64,000 nucleotides of DNA, from the NCBI RefSeq assembly GCF_932526225.1, contig NC_064036.1, positions 494,001 to 558,000 on the forward strand, written 5' to 3'. The notes beneath the pieces were generated by a model. The model ran no database searches. It had not been told where the DNA came from and worked only from the letters and a program-made list of their open reading frames with translations. The stretch's first letter is position 1; the number at the start of each line of letters is the position of its first letter. This DNA comes from Nematostella vectensis. Taxonomy: Eukaryota; Cnidaria; Anthozoa; Actiniaria; Edwardsiidae. Shown piece after piece: positions 51,462-63,587 of the stretch. A program made the position numbers and the translations under genes.

Positions 51462-53476
51462 CAAAATCCGCAATATTGTCTATGCTGACTAAGTAAAGCT
51501 GTATTTTACTTTAAAGGGGCAGCGGCATAGTACTGCGCATGTCTGGAGTCAGTGTTTATTGTAGGCTTTTAAGTGTCTACAAACAGTTGAACTTTTTAAA
51601 AGCTGTCAATACCTTATTAAATAATATGCAATATTATATTGAAAACTATGTTAATTGACAGTTTGTGGTCATTTTTGTTTGTTTTGTTTAAAGTCTCCCA
51701 CATGTACCAAAAGGTCATAAGTCAGTATTAGAATTTCACTGAAGTTCATTGTGTCAGGGCTCTAGAGCTATTGCAAATCTCTTAACCATGACACTCCCCT
51801 TTTAAAGGAAAGTAACAAAAAATCAAAATTGTTGGTGGGGGTCTCTGCTGTGTTTTTTTTTTTTTTTTAGTTTTGTTCTATTATTATTATTATTATTATT
51901 TTCTTTTTTAGAGGGGGAGGGGAATTCAGCTAAAAATAGCCAAGGGTCAATTCAAGCAACTAGTACAAAAGATGTTTTTTTGCAGTCCTTTATTCAATAT
52001 ATTCAAGGTTATCATGCAATTCTGTTGTTTGACTGCATATATATATATATTTTTTTCTTTCTTTTCATTACAAGTTCTATATGTGTAAGTGGTGACCATA
52101 GCTATGATTACTATTATTTAGAATATCTTTTTACCTACTAACAGAAAACAACTTGACTGCAAAACACTTACTGTAGGGCACTCGATATTAGGCATTACTT
52201 TCATGTGGATGTAAGGTTGAGATGTCAAAACCTTCATTAACCCGTGAACTACGCTTTAGCGTATTACACTTTGTTGTGATCTGATTCTATTGTTCTTTTT
52301 TGTGTTTTACTAACTATTACCGTTTAACTATCACACTTTGTTTCACGGGTTAATGAAAACCACTCTAATTGCTTACAGTAATTCTTTTTTAATATTATTA
52401 TTTACTTGTATAATTTAGATGAGCAATACATATTTCTTCTTGGCCTTGTAGAGCTCATCTCGTTCCCAATAAATAACAAACAAAATGAAGTTTGTTCTTA
52501 TTTGGTGCAAAGGAATCTACATTAGTTTTCTAATCAGATAATTGTTTTTTTATTAACACTCACCTGTTATTTCAACAGCTCTTACTTGAGTTTGCTTGTC
52601 TCAGAAATAGACCTTGCTTAATAAACAAATATATCTTACAAACTTATTTAATAATAGGTAACAACTGCAATATTGTATGAAGAGAGTGCCCCTCCCTTCC
52701 CCCTGCTATTGTTGACATTATGCTCAATAAACTGTTACCTCTCCCCTCTCCACCAGTTAAGCATTCTATGTATGCTTCCCTGTACAAAATGCACCCCTTC
52801 AAATAGAACATTAAAGTTCACATACTTGTTTACTTCCTCAAACTCTTTGCTTTGTGTTTTTTGTTAACTTCCTAGGAACAAATTGAATACATATAATCAA
52901 TAAATCTAGCAAGCTTATTTTGCAAACTCACTTTTTTTATTATTTTTGCGCAAAACCTATCAGGATTAAGGGGGTCCAGCACAAAGAAAAAAAAACGAAT
53001 TAAAAAAAAAAGCCCATTGGCCTGGGATCGAACCCGGTCTGAAGAACAAAACGGAAACCATACATACGGATTACCCAATCGGTATGGCAGCACAAGGCTT
53101 TTACGGAAGGCTGTAAAGAACCCGAAGGCCCCAAGCACCGATATTTCCGAGCGAATATGCTGTACAACACTCTTGCAAGGTTATCCCAACCCGCGCATTA
53201 ATGGGGAGGACAATAACCAGGATCCCAGGCCTGTAATACGGTTACGCCACGCACAGCTCGCCGAGATTGTGGATGACAAAAAATAGAGGTCTATTTGGGC
53301 GTCTTGGGTCCCTTGGGGACTCGCCATGCGCACGGGCGCATCTCTTTTATTGTGTACATGACATCAAATTAGCGAAGAAAAAAGACGCTGTTTTGGTATC
53401 ATGTGAAAAGCATAAAATAAATAGAAATAAAGACGTAAGGGGGGAGAATATTGACATATTCATATTAGAATATTGA
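51462..53476. repeat. Monomer 28, full
   Basis: Monomer 17 type with a long T run near 51,855 and expanded ATT; an extra unit compared with the first large block. Confidence 0.94.
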
Positions 53477-55488
53477 CAAAATCCGCAATATTGTCTATGC
53501 TGACTAAGTAAAGCTGTATTTTACTTTAAAGGGGCAGCAGCATAGTACTGCGCATGTCTGGAGTCAGTGTTTATTGTAGGCTTTTAAGTGTCTACAAACA
53601 GTTGAACTTTTTAAAAGCTGTCAATACCTTATTAAATAATATGCAATATTATATTGAAAACTATGTTAATTGACAGTTTGTGGTCATTTTTGTTTGTTTT
53701 GTTTAAAGTCTCCCACATGTACCAAAAGCTCATAAGTCAGTATTAGAATTTCACTGAAGTTCATTGTGTCAGGGCTCTAGAGCTATTGCAAATCTCTTAA
53801 CCATGACACTCCCCTTTTAAAGGAAAGTAACAAAAAATCAAAATTGTTGGTGGGGGTCTCTGCTGTGTTTTTTTTTTTTTTAGTTTTGTTCTATTATTAT
53901 TATTATTATTATTTTCTTTTTTAGAGGGGGAGGGGAATTCAGCTAAAAATAGCCAAGGGTCAATTCAAGCAACTAGTACAAAAGATGTTTTTTTGCAGTC
54001 CTTTATTCAATATATTCAAGGTTATCATGCAATTCTGTTGTTTGACTGCATATATATATATTTTTTTTTCTTTCTTTTCATTACAAGTTCTATATGTGTA
54101 AGTGGTGACCATAGCTATGATTACTATTATTTAGAATATCTTTTTACCTACTAACAGAAAACAACTTGACTGCAAAACACTTACTGTAGGGCACTCGATA
54201 TTAGGCATTACTTTCATGTGGATGTAAGGTTGAGATGTCAAAACCTTCTTTAACCCGTGAACTACGCTTTAGCGTATTACACTTTGTTGTGATCTGATTC
54301 TATTGTTCTTTTTTGTGTTTTACTAACTATTACCGTTTAACTATCACACTTTGTTTCACGGGTTAATGAAAACCACTCTAATTGCTTACAGTAATTCTTT
54401 TTTAATATTATTATTTACTTGTATAATTTAGATGAGCAATACATATTTCTTCTTGGCCTTGTAGAGCTCATCTCGTTCCTCATAAATAACAAACAAAATG
54501 AAGTTTGTTCTTATTTGGTGCAAAGGAATCTACATTAGTTTTCTAATCAGATAATTGTTTTTTTATTAACACTCACCTGTTATTTCAACAGCTCTTACTT
54601 GAGTTTGCTTGTCTCAGAAATAGACCTTGCTTAATAAACAAATATATCTTACAAACTTATTTAATAATAGGTAACAACTGCAATATTGTATGAAGAGAGT
54701 GCCCCTCCCTTCCCCCTGCTATTGTTGACATTATGCTCAATAAACTGTTACCTCTCCCCTCTCCACCAGTTAAGCATTCTATGTATGCTTCCCTGTACAA
54801 AATGCACCCCTTCAAATAGAACATTAAAGTTCACATACTTGTTTACTTCCTCAAACTCTTTGCTTTGTGTTTTTTGTTAACTTCCTAGGAACAAATTGAA
54901 TACATATAATCAATAAATCTAGCAAGCTTATTTTGCAAACTCACTTTTTTTATTATTTTTGCGCAAAACCTATCAGGATTAAGGGGGTCCAGCACAAAGA
55001 AAAAAAACGAACTAAAAAAAAAAGCCCATTGGCCTGGGATCGAACCCGGTCTGAATAACAAAACGGAAACCATACATACGGATTACCCAATCGGTATGGC
55101 AGCACAAGGCTTTTACGGAAGGCTGTAAAGAACCCGAAGGCCCCAAGCACCGATATTTCCGAGCGAATATGCTGTACAACACTCTTGCAAGGTTATCCCA
55201 ACCCGCGCATTAATGGGGAGGACAATAACCAGGATCCCAGGCCTGTAATACGGTTACGCCACGCACAGCTCGCCGAGATTGTGGATGACAAAAAATAGAG
55301 GTCTATTTGGGCGTCTTGGGTCCCTTGGGGACTCGCCATGCGCACGGGCGCATCTCTTTTATTGTGTACATGACATCAAATTAGCAAAGAAAAAAGACGC
55401 TGTTTTGGTATCATGTGAAAAGCATAAAATAAATAGAAATAAAGACGTAAGGGGGGAGAATATTGACATCTTCATATTAGAATATTGA
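53477..55488. repeat. Monomer 29, full
   Basis: Monomer 17 type; its GC-rich block carries the GAATAACAAAACG change and the end of the unit matches monomer 17. It has TTCTTTAACCCG at the left end of the piggyBac-like element. Confidence 0.94.
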
Positions 55489-57490
55489 CAAAATCCGCAA
55501 TTTTGTCTACGCTGACTAAGTAAAGCTGTATTTTACTTTAAAGGGGCAGCAACATAGTACTGCGCATGTCTGGAGTCAGTGATTATTGTAGGCTTTTAAG
55601 TGTCAACAAACAGTTGAACTTTTTAAAAGCTGTCAATACCTTATTAAATAATATGCAATATTATATTGAAAACTATGTTAATGGACAGTTTGTGGTCATT
55701 TTTTTGTTTTGTTTAAAGTCTCCCACATGTACCAAAAGCTCATAAGTCAGTATTAGAATTTCACTGAAGTTCATTGTGTCAGGGCTCTAGAGCTATTGCA
55801 AATCTCTTAAACATGACACTCCCCTTTTAAAGGAAAGTAAAAAAAATCAAAATTGTTGGTGGGGGTCTCTGTTGTGTTTGTTTTCTTTTTAGTTTTGTTC
55901 TATTATTATTTTTATTTTCTTTTTTAGAGGGGGAGGGGAATTCAGCTAAAAATAGCCAAGGGTCAATTCAAGCAACTAGTACAAAAGATGTTTTTTTGCA
56001 GTCCTTTATTCAATATATTCAAGGTTATCATGCAATTCTGTTGTTTGACTCCATATATATATATTTTTTTTTCTTTTTTTTCATTACAAGTTCTATATGT
56101 GTAAGTGGTGACCATAGCTATGATTACTATTATTTAGAATAATTTTTTACCTACTAACAGAAAACAACTTGACTGCAAAACACTTACTGTAGGGCACTCG
56201 ATATTAGGCATTACTTTCATGTGGATGTAAGGTTGAGATGTCAAAACCTTCATTAACCCGTGAACTACGCTTTAGCGTATTACACTTTGTTGTGATCTGA
56301 TTCTATTGTTCTTTTTTCTGTTTTACTAACTATTACCGTTTAACTATCACACTTTGTTTCACGGGATAATGAAAACCACTCTAATTGCTTACAGTAATTC
56401 TTTTTTAATATTATTATTTACTTGTATAATTTAGATGAGCAATACATATTTCTTCTTGGCCTTGTAGAGCTCATCTCGTTCCTCATAAATAACAAACAAA
56501 ATGAAGTTTGTTCTTATTTGGTGCAAAGGAATCTACATTAGTTTTCTAATCAGATAATTGTTTTTTTTAACACTCACCTGTTATTTCAACAGCTCTTACT
56601 TGAGTTTGCTTGTCTCAGAAATAGACCTTGCTTAATAAACAAATATATCTTACAAACTTATTTAATAATAGGTAACAACTGCAATATTGTATGAAGAGAG
56701 TGCCCCTCCCTTCCCCCTGCTATTGTTGACATTATGCTCAATAAACTGTTACCTCTCCCCTCTCCACCAGTTAAGCATTCTATGTATGCTTCCCTGTACA
56801 AAATGCACCCCTTCAAATAGAACATTAAAGTTCACATACTTGTTTACTTCCTCAAACTCTTTGCTTTGTGTTTTTTGTTAACTTCCTAGGAACAAATTGA
56901 ATACATATAATCAATAAATCTAGCAAGCTTATTTTGCAAACTCACTTTTTTTTATTATTTTTGCGCAAAACCTATCAGGATTAAGGGGGTCCAGCACAAA
57001 GAAAAAAAAACGAATTAAAAAAAAAGCCCATTGGCCTGGGATCGAACCCGGTCTGAAGAACAAAACGGAAACCATACATACGGATTACCCAATCGGTATG
57101 GCAGCACAAGGCTTTTACGGAAGGCTGTAAAGAACCCGAAGGCCCCAAGCACCGATATTTCCGAGCGAATATGCTGTACAACACTCTTGCAAGGTTATCC
57201 CAACCCGCGCATTAATGGGGAGGACAATAACCAGGATCCCAGGCCTGTAATACGGTTACGCCACGCACAGCTCGCCGAGATTGTGGATGACAAAAAATAG
57301 AGGTCTATTTGGGCGTCTTGGGTCCCTTGGGGACTCGCCATGCGCACGGGCGCATCTCTTTTATTGTGTACATGACATCAAATTAGCGAAGAAAAAAGAC
57401 GCTGTTTTGGTATCATGTGAAAAGCATAAAATAAATAGAAATAAAGACGTAAGTGGGGAGAATATTGACATATTCATATTAGAATATTGA
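55489..57490. repeat. Monomer 30, full, mosaic
   Basis: The first ~640 bp match monomer 18; the remainder matches monomers 16 and 27, including CACGGGATAATG. Confidence 0.93.
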
Positions 57491-59510
57491 CAAAATCCGC
57501 AATATTGTCTATGCTGACTAAGTAAAGCTGTATTTTACTTTAAAGGGGCAGCAGCATAGTACTGCGCATGTCTGGAGTCATTGTTTATTGTAGGCTTTTA
57601 AGTGTCTACAAACAGTTGAACTTTTTAAAAGCTGTCAATACCTTATTAAATAATATGCAATATTATATTGAAAACTATGTTAATTGACAGTTTGTGGTCA
57701 TTTTTGTTTGTTTTGTTTAAAGTCTCCCACATGTACCAAAAGCTCATAAGTCAGTATTAGAATTTCACTGAAGTTCATTGTGTCAGGGCTCTAGAGCTAT
57801 TGCAAATCTCTTAACCATGACACTCCTCTTTTAAAGGAAAGTAACAAAAAATCAAAATTGTTGGTGGGGGTCTCTGCTGTGTTTTTTTTTTTTTAGTTTT
57901 GTTCTATTATTATTATTATTATTATTTTCTTTTGTAGACGGGGAGGGGAATTCAGCTAAAAATAGCCAAGGGTCAATTCAAGCAACTAGTACAAAAGATG
58001 TTTTTTTGCAGTCCTTTATTCAATATATTCAAGGTTATCATGCAATTCTGTTGTTTGACTGCATATATATATATTTTTTTTTTCTTTCTTTTCATTACAA
58101 GTTCTATATGTGTAAGTGGTGACCATAGCTATGATTACTATTATTTAGAATATCTTTTTACCTACTAACAGAAAACAACTTGACTGCAAAACACTTACTG
58201 TAGGGCACTCGATATTAGGCATTACTTTCATGTGGATGTAAGGTTGAGATGTCAAAACCTTCATTAACCCGTGAACTACGCTTTAGCGTATTACACTTTG
58301 TTGTGATCTGATTCTATTGTTCTTTTTTGTGTTTTACTAACTATTACCGTTTAACTATCACACTTTGTTTCACGGGTTAATGAAAACCACTCTAATTGAT
58401 TACAGTAATTCTTTTTTAATATTATTATTTACTTGTATAATTTAGATGAGCAATACATATTTCTTCTTGGCCTTGTAGAGCTCATCTCGTTCCTCATAAA
58501 TAACAAACAAAATGAAGTTTGTTCTTATTTGGTGCAAAGGAATCTACATTAGTTTTCTAATCAGATAATTGTTTTTTTATTAACACTCACCTGTTATTTC
58601 AACAGCTCTTACTTGAGTTTGCTTGTCTCAGAAATAGACCTTGCTTAATAAACAAATATATCTTACAAACTTATTTAATAATAGGTAACAACTGCAATAT
58701 TGTATGAAGAGAGTGCCCCTCCCTTCCCCCTGCTATTGTTGACATTATGCTCAATAAACTGTTACCTCTCCCCTCTCCACCAGTTAAGCATTCTATGTAT
58801 GCTTCCCAGTACAAAATGCACCCCTTCAAATAGAACATTAAAGTTCACATACTTGTTTACTTCCTCAAACTCTTTGCTTTGTGTTTTTTGTTAACTTCCT
58901 AGGAACAAATTGAATACATATAATCAATAAATCTAGCAAGCTTATTTTGCAAACTCACTTTTTTTTATTATTTTTGCGCAAAACCTATCAGGATTAAGGG
59001 GGTCCAGCACAAAGAAAAAAAAACGAATTAAAAAAAAAAGCCCATTGGCCTGGGATCGAACCCGGTCTGAAGAACAAAACGGAAACCATACATACGGATT
59101 ACCCAATCGGTATGGCAGCACAAGGCTTTTACGGAAGGCTGTAAAGAGCCCGAAGGCCCCAAGCACCGATATTTCCGAGCGAATATGCTGTACAACACTC
59201 TTGCAAGGTTATCCCAACCCGCGCATTAATGGGGAGGACAATAACCAGGATCCCAGGCCTGTAATACGGTTACGCCACGCACAGCTCGCCGAGATTGTGG
59301 ATGACAAAAAATAGAGGTCTATTTGGGCGTCTTGGGTCCCTTGGGGACTCGCCATGCGCACGGGCGCATCTCTTTTATTGTGTACATGACATCAAATTAG
59401 CGAAGAAAAAAGACGCTGTTTTGGTATCATGTGAAAAGCATAAAATAAATAGAAATAAAGACGTAAGGGGGGAGAATATTGACATATTCATATTAGAATA
59501 TTGACAAAAT
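56140..59510. repeat. Third copy of a ~3.4-kb segment of the higher-order repeat
   Basis: Matches 50,110-53,480 at an offset of about 6,028 and 28,030 onwards at about 28,103, with shared markers such as CACGGGATAATG and the T-run/ATT expansion. Confidence 0.75.
57491..59504. repeat. Monomer 31, full
   Basis: Monomer 17/28 type with T run and expanded ATT; private TTTTGTAGACGGGG near 57,930. Confidence 0.94.
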
Positions 59511-61510
59511 CCGCAATTTTGTCTGTGCTGACTAAGTAAAGCTGTATTTTACTTTAAAGGGGCAGCAACATAGTACTGCGCATATCTGGAGTCAGTGATT
59601 ATTGTAGGCTTTTAAGTGTCAACAAACAGTTGAACTTTTTAAAAGCTGTGAATACCTTATTAAACAATATGCAATATTATATTGAAAACTATGTTAATTG
59701 ACAGTTTGTGGTCATTTTTGTTTGTTTTGTTTAAAGTCTCCCACATGTACAAAAAGCTAATAAGTCAGTATTAGAATTTCACTGAAGTTCATTGTGTCAG
59801 GGCTCTAGAGCTATTGCAAATCTCTTAACCATGACACTCCCCCTTTAAAGGAAAGTAAAAAAAATCAAAATTGTTGGCGGGGGTCTCTGTTGTGTTTGTT
59901 TTCATTTTAGTTTTGTTTTATTATTATTATTATTTTCTTTTTTAGAGGGGGAGGGGAATTCAGCTAAAAATAGCCAAGGGTCAATTCAAGCAACTAGTAC
60001 AAAAGATGTTTTTTTGCAGTCCTTTATTCAATATATTCAAGGTTATCATGCAATTCTGTTGTTTGACTGCATATATATATTTTTTCTTTCTTTTCATTAC
60101 AAGTGCTATATGTGTAAGTGGTGACCATAGCTATGATTACTATTATTTAGAATAATTTTTTACCTACTAACAGAAAACAACTTGACTGCAAAACACTTAC
60201 TGTAGGGCACTCGATATTAGGCATTACTTTCATGTGGATGTAAGGTTGAAATGTCAAAACCTTCATTAACCCGTGAACTACGCTTTAGCGTATTACACTT
60301 TGTGGTGATCTGATTCTATTGTTCTTTTTTGTGTTTTTTTCTAACTATTACCGTTTAACTATCGCACTTTGTTTCACGGGTTAGTGAAAACCACTCTAAT
60401 TACTTACAGTAGTTCTTTTTTAATATTATCATTTACTTGTATAATTTACATGAGCAATACATATTTCTTTATGGCTTTGTAGAGCTCATCTCGCTCCTCA
60501 TAAATAACAAACAAAATAAAGTTTGTTCTTATTTTGGTGCAAAGGAATCTACAGTAGTTTTCTAATCAGATAATTGTTTTTCTTTTAACACTCACCTGTT
60601 ATTTCAACAGCCTTACTTGAGTTTGCTTGTCTCAGAAATAGACCTTGCTCAATAAACAAAGACATGTTACAAACTTATTTAATAATACGTAACAACTGCA
60701 ATATTGTATGAAGAGAGTGCCCCTCTCTTCCCCCTGCTATTGTTGAAATTATGCTCAATACACTTTTACCTCTTCCCTCTCCACCAGTTAAGCATTCTAT
60801 GTATGCTTCCCTGTACAAAATGCACCCCTTCAAATAGAACATTAAAGTTCACATACTTGTTTACTTCCTCAAACTCTTTGCTTTGTGTTTTTTGTTAACT
60901 TCCTAGGAACAAATTGAATACATATAATCAATAAATCTAGCAATCTTATTTTGCAAACTCCATTTTTTTTTTATTATTTTTGCGCAAAACCTATCAGGAT
61001 TAAGGGGGTCCAGCACAAAGAAAAAAAAAACGAATTAAAAAAAAAGCCCATTGGCCTGGGATCGAACCCGGTCTGAAGAACAAAACGGAAACCATACATA
61101 CGGATTACCCAATCGGTATGGCAGCACAAGGCTTTTACGGAAGGCTGTAAAGAACCCGAAGGCCCTAAGCACCGATATTTCCGAGCGAATATGCTGTACA
61201 ACACTCTTGCAAGGTTATCCCAACCCGCGCATTAATGGGGAGGACAATAACCAGGATCCCAGGCCTGTAATACGGTTGCGCCACGCCCAGCTCGCCGAGA
61301 TTGTGGATGACAAAAAATAGAGGTCTATTTGGGCGTCTTGGGTCTCTTGGGGACTCGCCATGCGCACGGGCGCATCTCTTTTATTGTGTACATGACATCA
61401 AATTAGCGAAGAAAAAAGACGCTGTTTTGGTATCATGTGAAAATCATAAAATAAATAGAAATAAAGACGTAAGGGGGGAGAATATTGACATCTTCATATT
61501 AGAATATTGA
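59505..61510. repeat. Monomer 32, full, last complete unit
   Basis: More private changes than most units (GTCTGTGCTG, CATATCTGG, ATCGCACTTTG, GGGTTAGTGAA), as expected near an array edge where homogenisation is weaker. Confidence 0.93.
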
Positions 61511-61734
61511 CAAAATCCGCAATTTTGTCTACGCTGACTAAGTAAAGCTGTATTTTACTTTAAAGGGGCAGCAACATAGTACTGCGCATGTCTGGAGTCA
61601 GTGATTATTGTAGGCTTTTAAGTGTCAACAAACAGTTGAACTTTTTAAAAGCTGTGAATACCTTATTAAATAATATGCAATATTATATTGAAAACTATGT
61701 TAATTGACAGTTTGTGGTCATTTTTGTTTGTTTT
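61511..61734. repeat. Monomer 33, partial (array edge)
   Basis: The first ~224 bp of a unit end inside the T2-like element after TCATTTTTGTTTG; the sequence then jumps to a diverged copy of a distant part of the monomer. Confidence 0.9.
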
Positions 61735-62137
61735 TGAGGAAAATAACCAGGATCCCAGGCCTGTAATACGGTTACGCCACGCACAGCTCGCTGAGATAGA
61801 GGATGAAAAAACAAATACAGGTCTATTTGGGCGTCTTGAGTCCCTTGGGGGCTCGCTATGTCGGCGCGTGGCATCGTAACGCACGGGCGCATTGTCTTTT
61901 ATCGTGTACAGGACATCAAACAAGCGAAGAAAGAAAAACGTTTTTTTTGGGAACCGTTTTTTTTATATCATGCAAAAAGCAAAAATAAATAGAAATAAAT
62001 AAAGTGCGATTTGGCGATTCTGGTTTTCTTTGTAGAGCTTATTAAGCTATTGACCGGCCTAAATATTCATAAAAAAAATAAAAAATGCAATGAAAGACGT
62101 AAGGGGGAGAGGTTTGTAAAATCGCATAGAATATCGA
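61735..62137. repeat. Divergent relative of the monomer's GC-rich end
   Basis: Aligns with the last ~270 bp of the unit from the second tRNA-like segment on (AATAACCAGGATCCCAGG, ACGGTTACGCCACGCACAGC) but is clearly diverged. It holds pieces the monomers lack: about 20 bp with GTCGGCGCGTGGCATC near 61,860, and about 80 bp at roughly 62,005-62,090. It ends in ATCGACAAAATCCGC, the phase mark of the next unit. No gene is visible. Confidence 0.85.
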
Positions 62138-62190
62138 CAAAATCCGCAATACTGTCTACGCTGACTAAGTATAGCTGTATTTCACTTTAA

Positions 62191-62872
62191 CCCTTTCACT
62201 CCTGGGTACTTTTGAGCAACATTGTAAGAAAATCAGACTGAAAACAGAAACCTCCCCCCCTATTTCAAGTCCAACACTACCAGTTAAGCTAAGCTACCGT
62301 TGACTGAAAATTGTTTTCAGGCTTATTCTGGGATCCTTGGACCTGAAAATGTTTTGTTTGGCTTCGGGGCAAAGAGACTTATAAAAAAACTGTTATGATT
62401 CTGGGGGAGGAGATTGCCCGCCTGTCTGTCAAGGTGTTTCCAAGACTCCCATGATGCAGTGCAGGCATGCAAAATAGGCTAACAATGGTGACTCGCTCTA
62501 ATGGAGGTTCTAGCATTGATTATTGTGACTGATTGCTGTAAAATGGGACCTGACGGAGCGCAATAAAGGTATCTATTGGTGACTTGATCTGTGTTTGCTT
62601 GTCTCTATTTGTAGTTCGGAATTTTGTGTCTTTTTTGGTAAGAAATGTTTCTAAGTTTAAGCATTTTATTACGAATTGGTCAGCAATTAAGGTTGATATT
62701 TTGACAAAAGAGTCAATTCTATTACATTGCTTGGATGCACTTATGAAGGTCATCTATGCCTTGGATGAATCTATGAGTATCCGGGTCTGGTGATGTTTAG
62801 TTTGCATTTTTGACGTTTTGGAGTTGGGCCTATATTTTACAGGCGTCTCAGGGCGTTATGGCAAAGAAAGAC
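62191..62872. mobile_element. 682-bp TTAA-flanked insertion
   Basis: Absent from all array monomers at this position. TTAA lies on both sides (62187-62190 and 62873-62876), suggesting insertion into a TTAA target. The left end is CCCTTTCACTCCTGGG; the right end reads GTCTTTCTTTGCC in reverse complement, only a weak terminal inverted repeat. A 69-codon frame at 62584-62793 (+) starts at ATG, but I recognise no protein and it may be chance. Unclassified, possibly a TTAA-type non-autonomous transposon. Confidence 0.5.
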
Positions 62873-63169
62873 TTAAAGGGACAGCGTCATGGTACTGCGC
62901 ATGTCAGTGTTTATTGTAGGCTTTTAATCGCCTACAAATAGTTGAACTTTTTAAAAGCTGTCAATACCATGTTAAAATAATATGCAATATTTTATTGAAA
63001 TCAATATTTTAAAGAAACTATGTTTATTGACAGTTTGTGGTCATTTTCTTTGAATTTAAGTCCCCCACATGTACCAAAAGCTCATAAGTCAGTATTAGAG
63101 TTTACTAAATTTCATTGTGTCAGGGTCAGAGAGCTATTGAAAGCACTTACCATGGCACTGCCCCTTTAA
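62873..63169. mobile_element. T2-like MITE, divergent copy
   Basis: Left end TTAAAGGGACAGCGTCATGG and reverse-complemented right end TTAAAGGGGCAGTGCCATGG match at most positions. This copy keeps the inverted repeat better than the array copies. Length is 297 bp including both TTAAs. Confidence 0.6.
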
Positions 63170-63587
63170 ATAGCTGTAAAAAAAAGAAGATAAAATAGCT
63201 GGAGGGGGTCTCTGTTGGTTTTGTTTTAGTTTTAGTTTTCTTTTATTATTATTTTTCTGGTGTGGGGGGGTGGGGGAAGGAGGAATTCAGCTTAAAATTG
63301 CCCGTGGTCAATTCAACCAACTAAGCAACTAGTACAAAAGATGTTGGTTTTGCAGTCTTTTATTCAATACTTTCAAGGTTATCATGCAATTCTGTAGTTT
63401 GACTGGAAATATATACTTTTTTCTATTCATTTACAGTTCTATATGTACAGTGTGACCATAGTCATGATTACAATTATTTATAATAATTTTTACCCACTAA
63501 CAGAAACCAACTTGACTTCAAAACACTCAATGTAAAGCATAAGATATTAGGCATTTCTTTTATGTGGCTGTGAGGTTGACCTGTCAA

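Larger units (their letters stand above)
33850..56110. repeat. Large higher-order repeat, copy 2
   Basis: Monomers 19 to 30 follow the order of copy 1. Changes relative to copy 1 are one unit fewer of type 10/11, two more of type 13 and one more of type 17. The net gain of two units agrees with the length difference of about 4 kb. Confidence 0.85.
1..61734. repeat. Tandem satellite array of ~2.0-kb monomers (32 units plus one partial)
   Basis: The same sequence recurs in one orientation through the whole interval. Using CAAAATCCGC as the phase mark, unit starts are at 1, 1122, 3125, 4246, 6247, 7368, 9370, 11322, 13341, 15345, 17354, 19364, 21365, 23373, 25380, 27388, 29388, 31401, 33408, 35408, 37419, 39420, 41427, 43434, 45449, 47456, 49462, 51462, 53477, 55489, 57491, 59505 and 61511. 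Full units are 1,952 to 2,019 bp; three units near the left end are 1,121 bp. The array runs off the left edge of the window and ends on the right at a junction with a divergent relative. No unit holds a credible gene. Location in heterochromatin or near a centromere is possible but not shown by the sequence. Confidence 0.97.

Noticed and set aside
1-61734. CRISPR array or rDNA repeat
   Set aside because: Units of 2 kb without short spacers are not CRISPR, and I see no rRNA-like segment. The composition and TTAA elements are eukaryotic.
61666-61923. Minus-strand frame across the array edge
   Set aside because: It spans the junction between the partial monomer and the divergent copy, with no recognisable protein.
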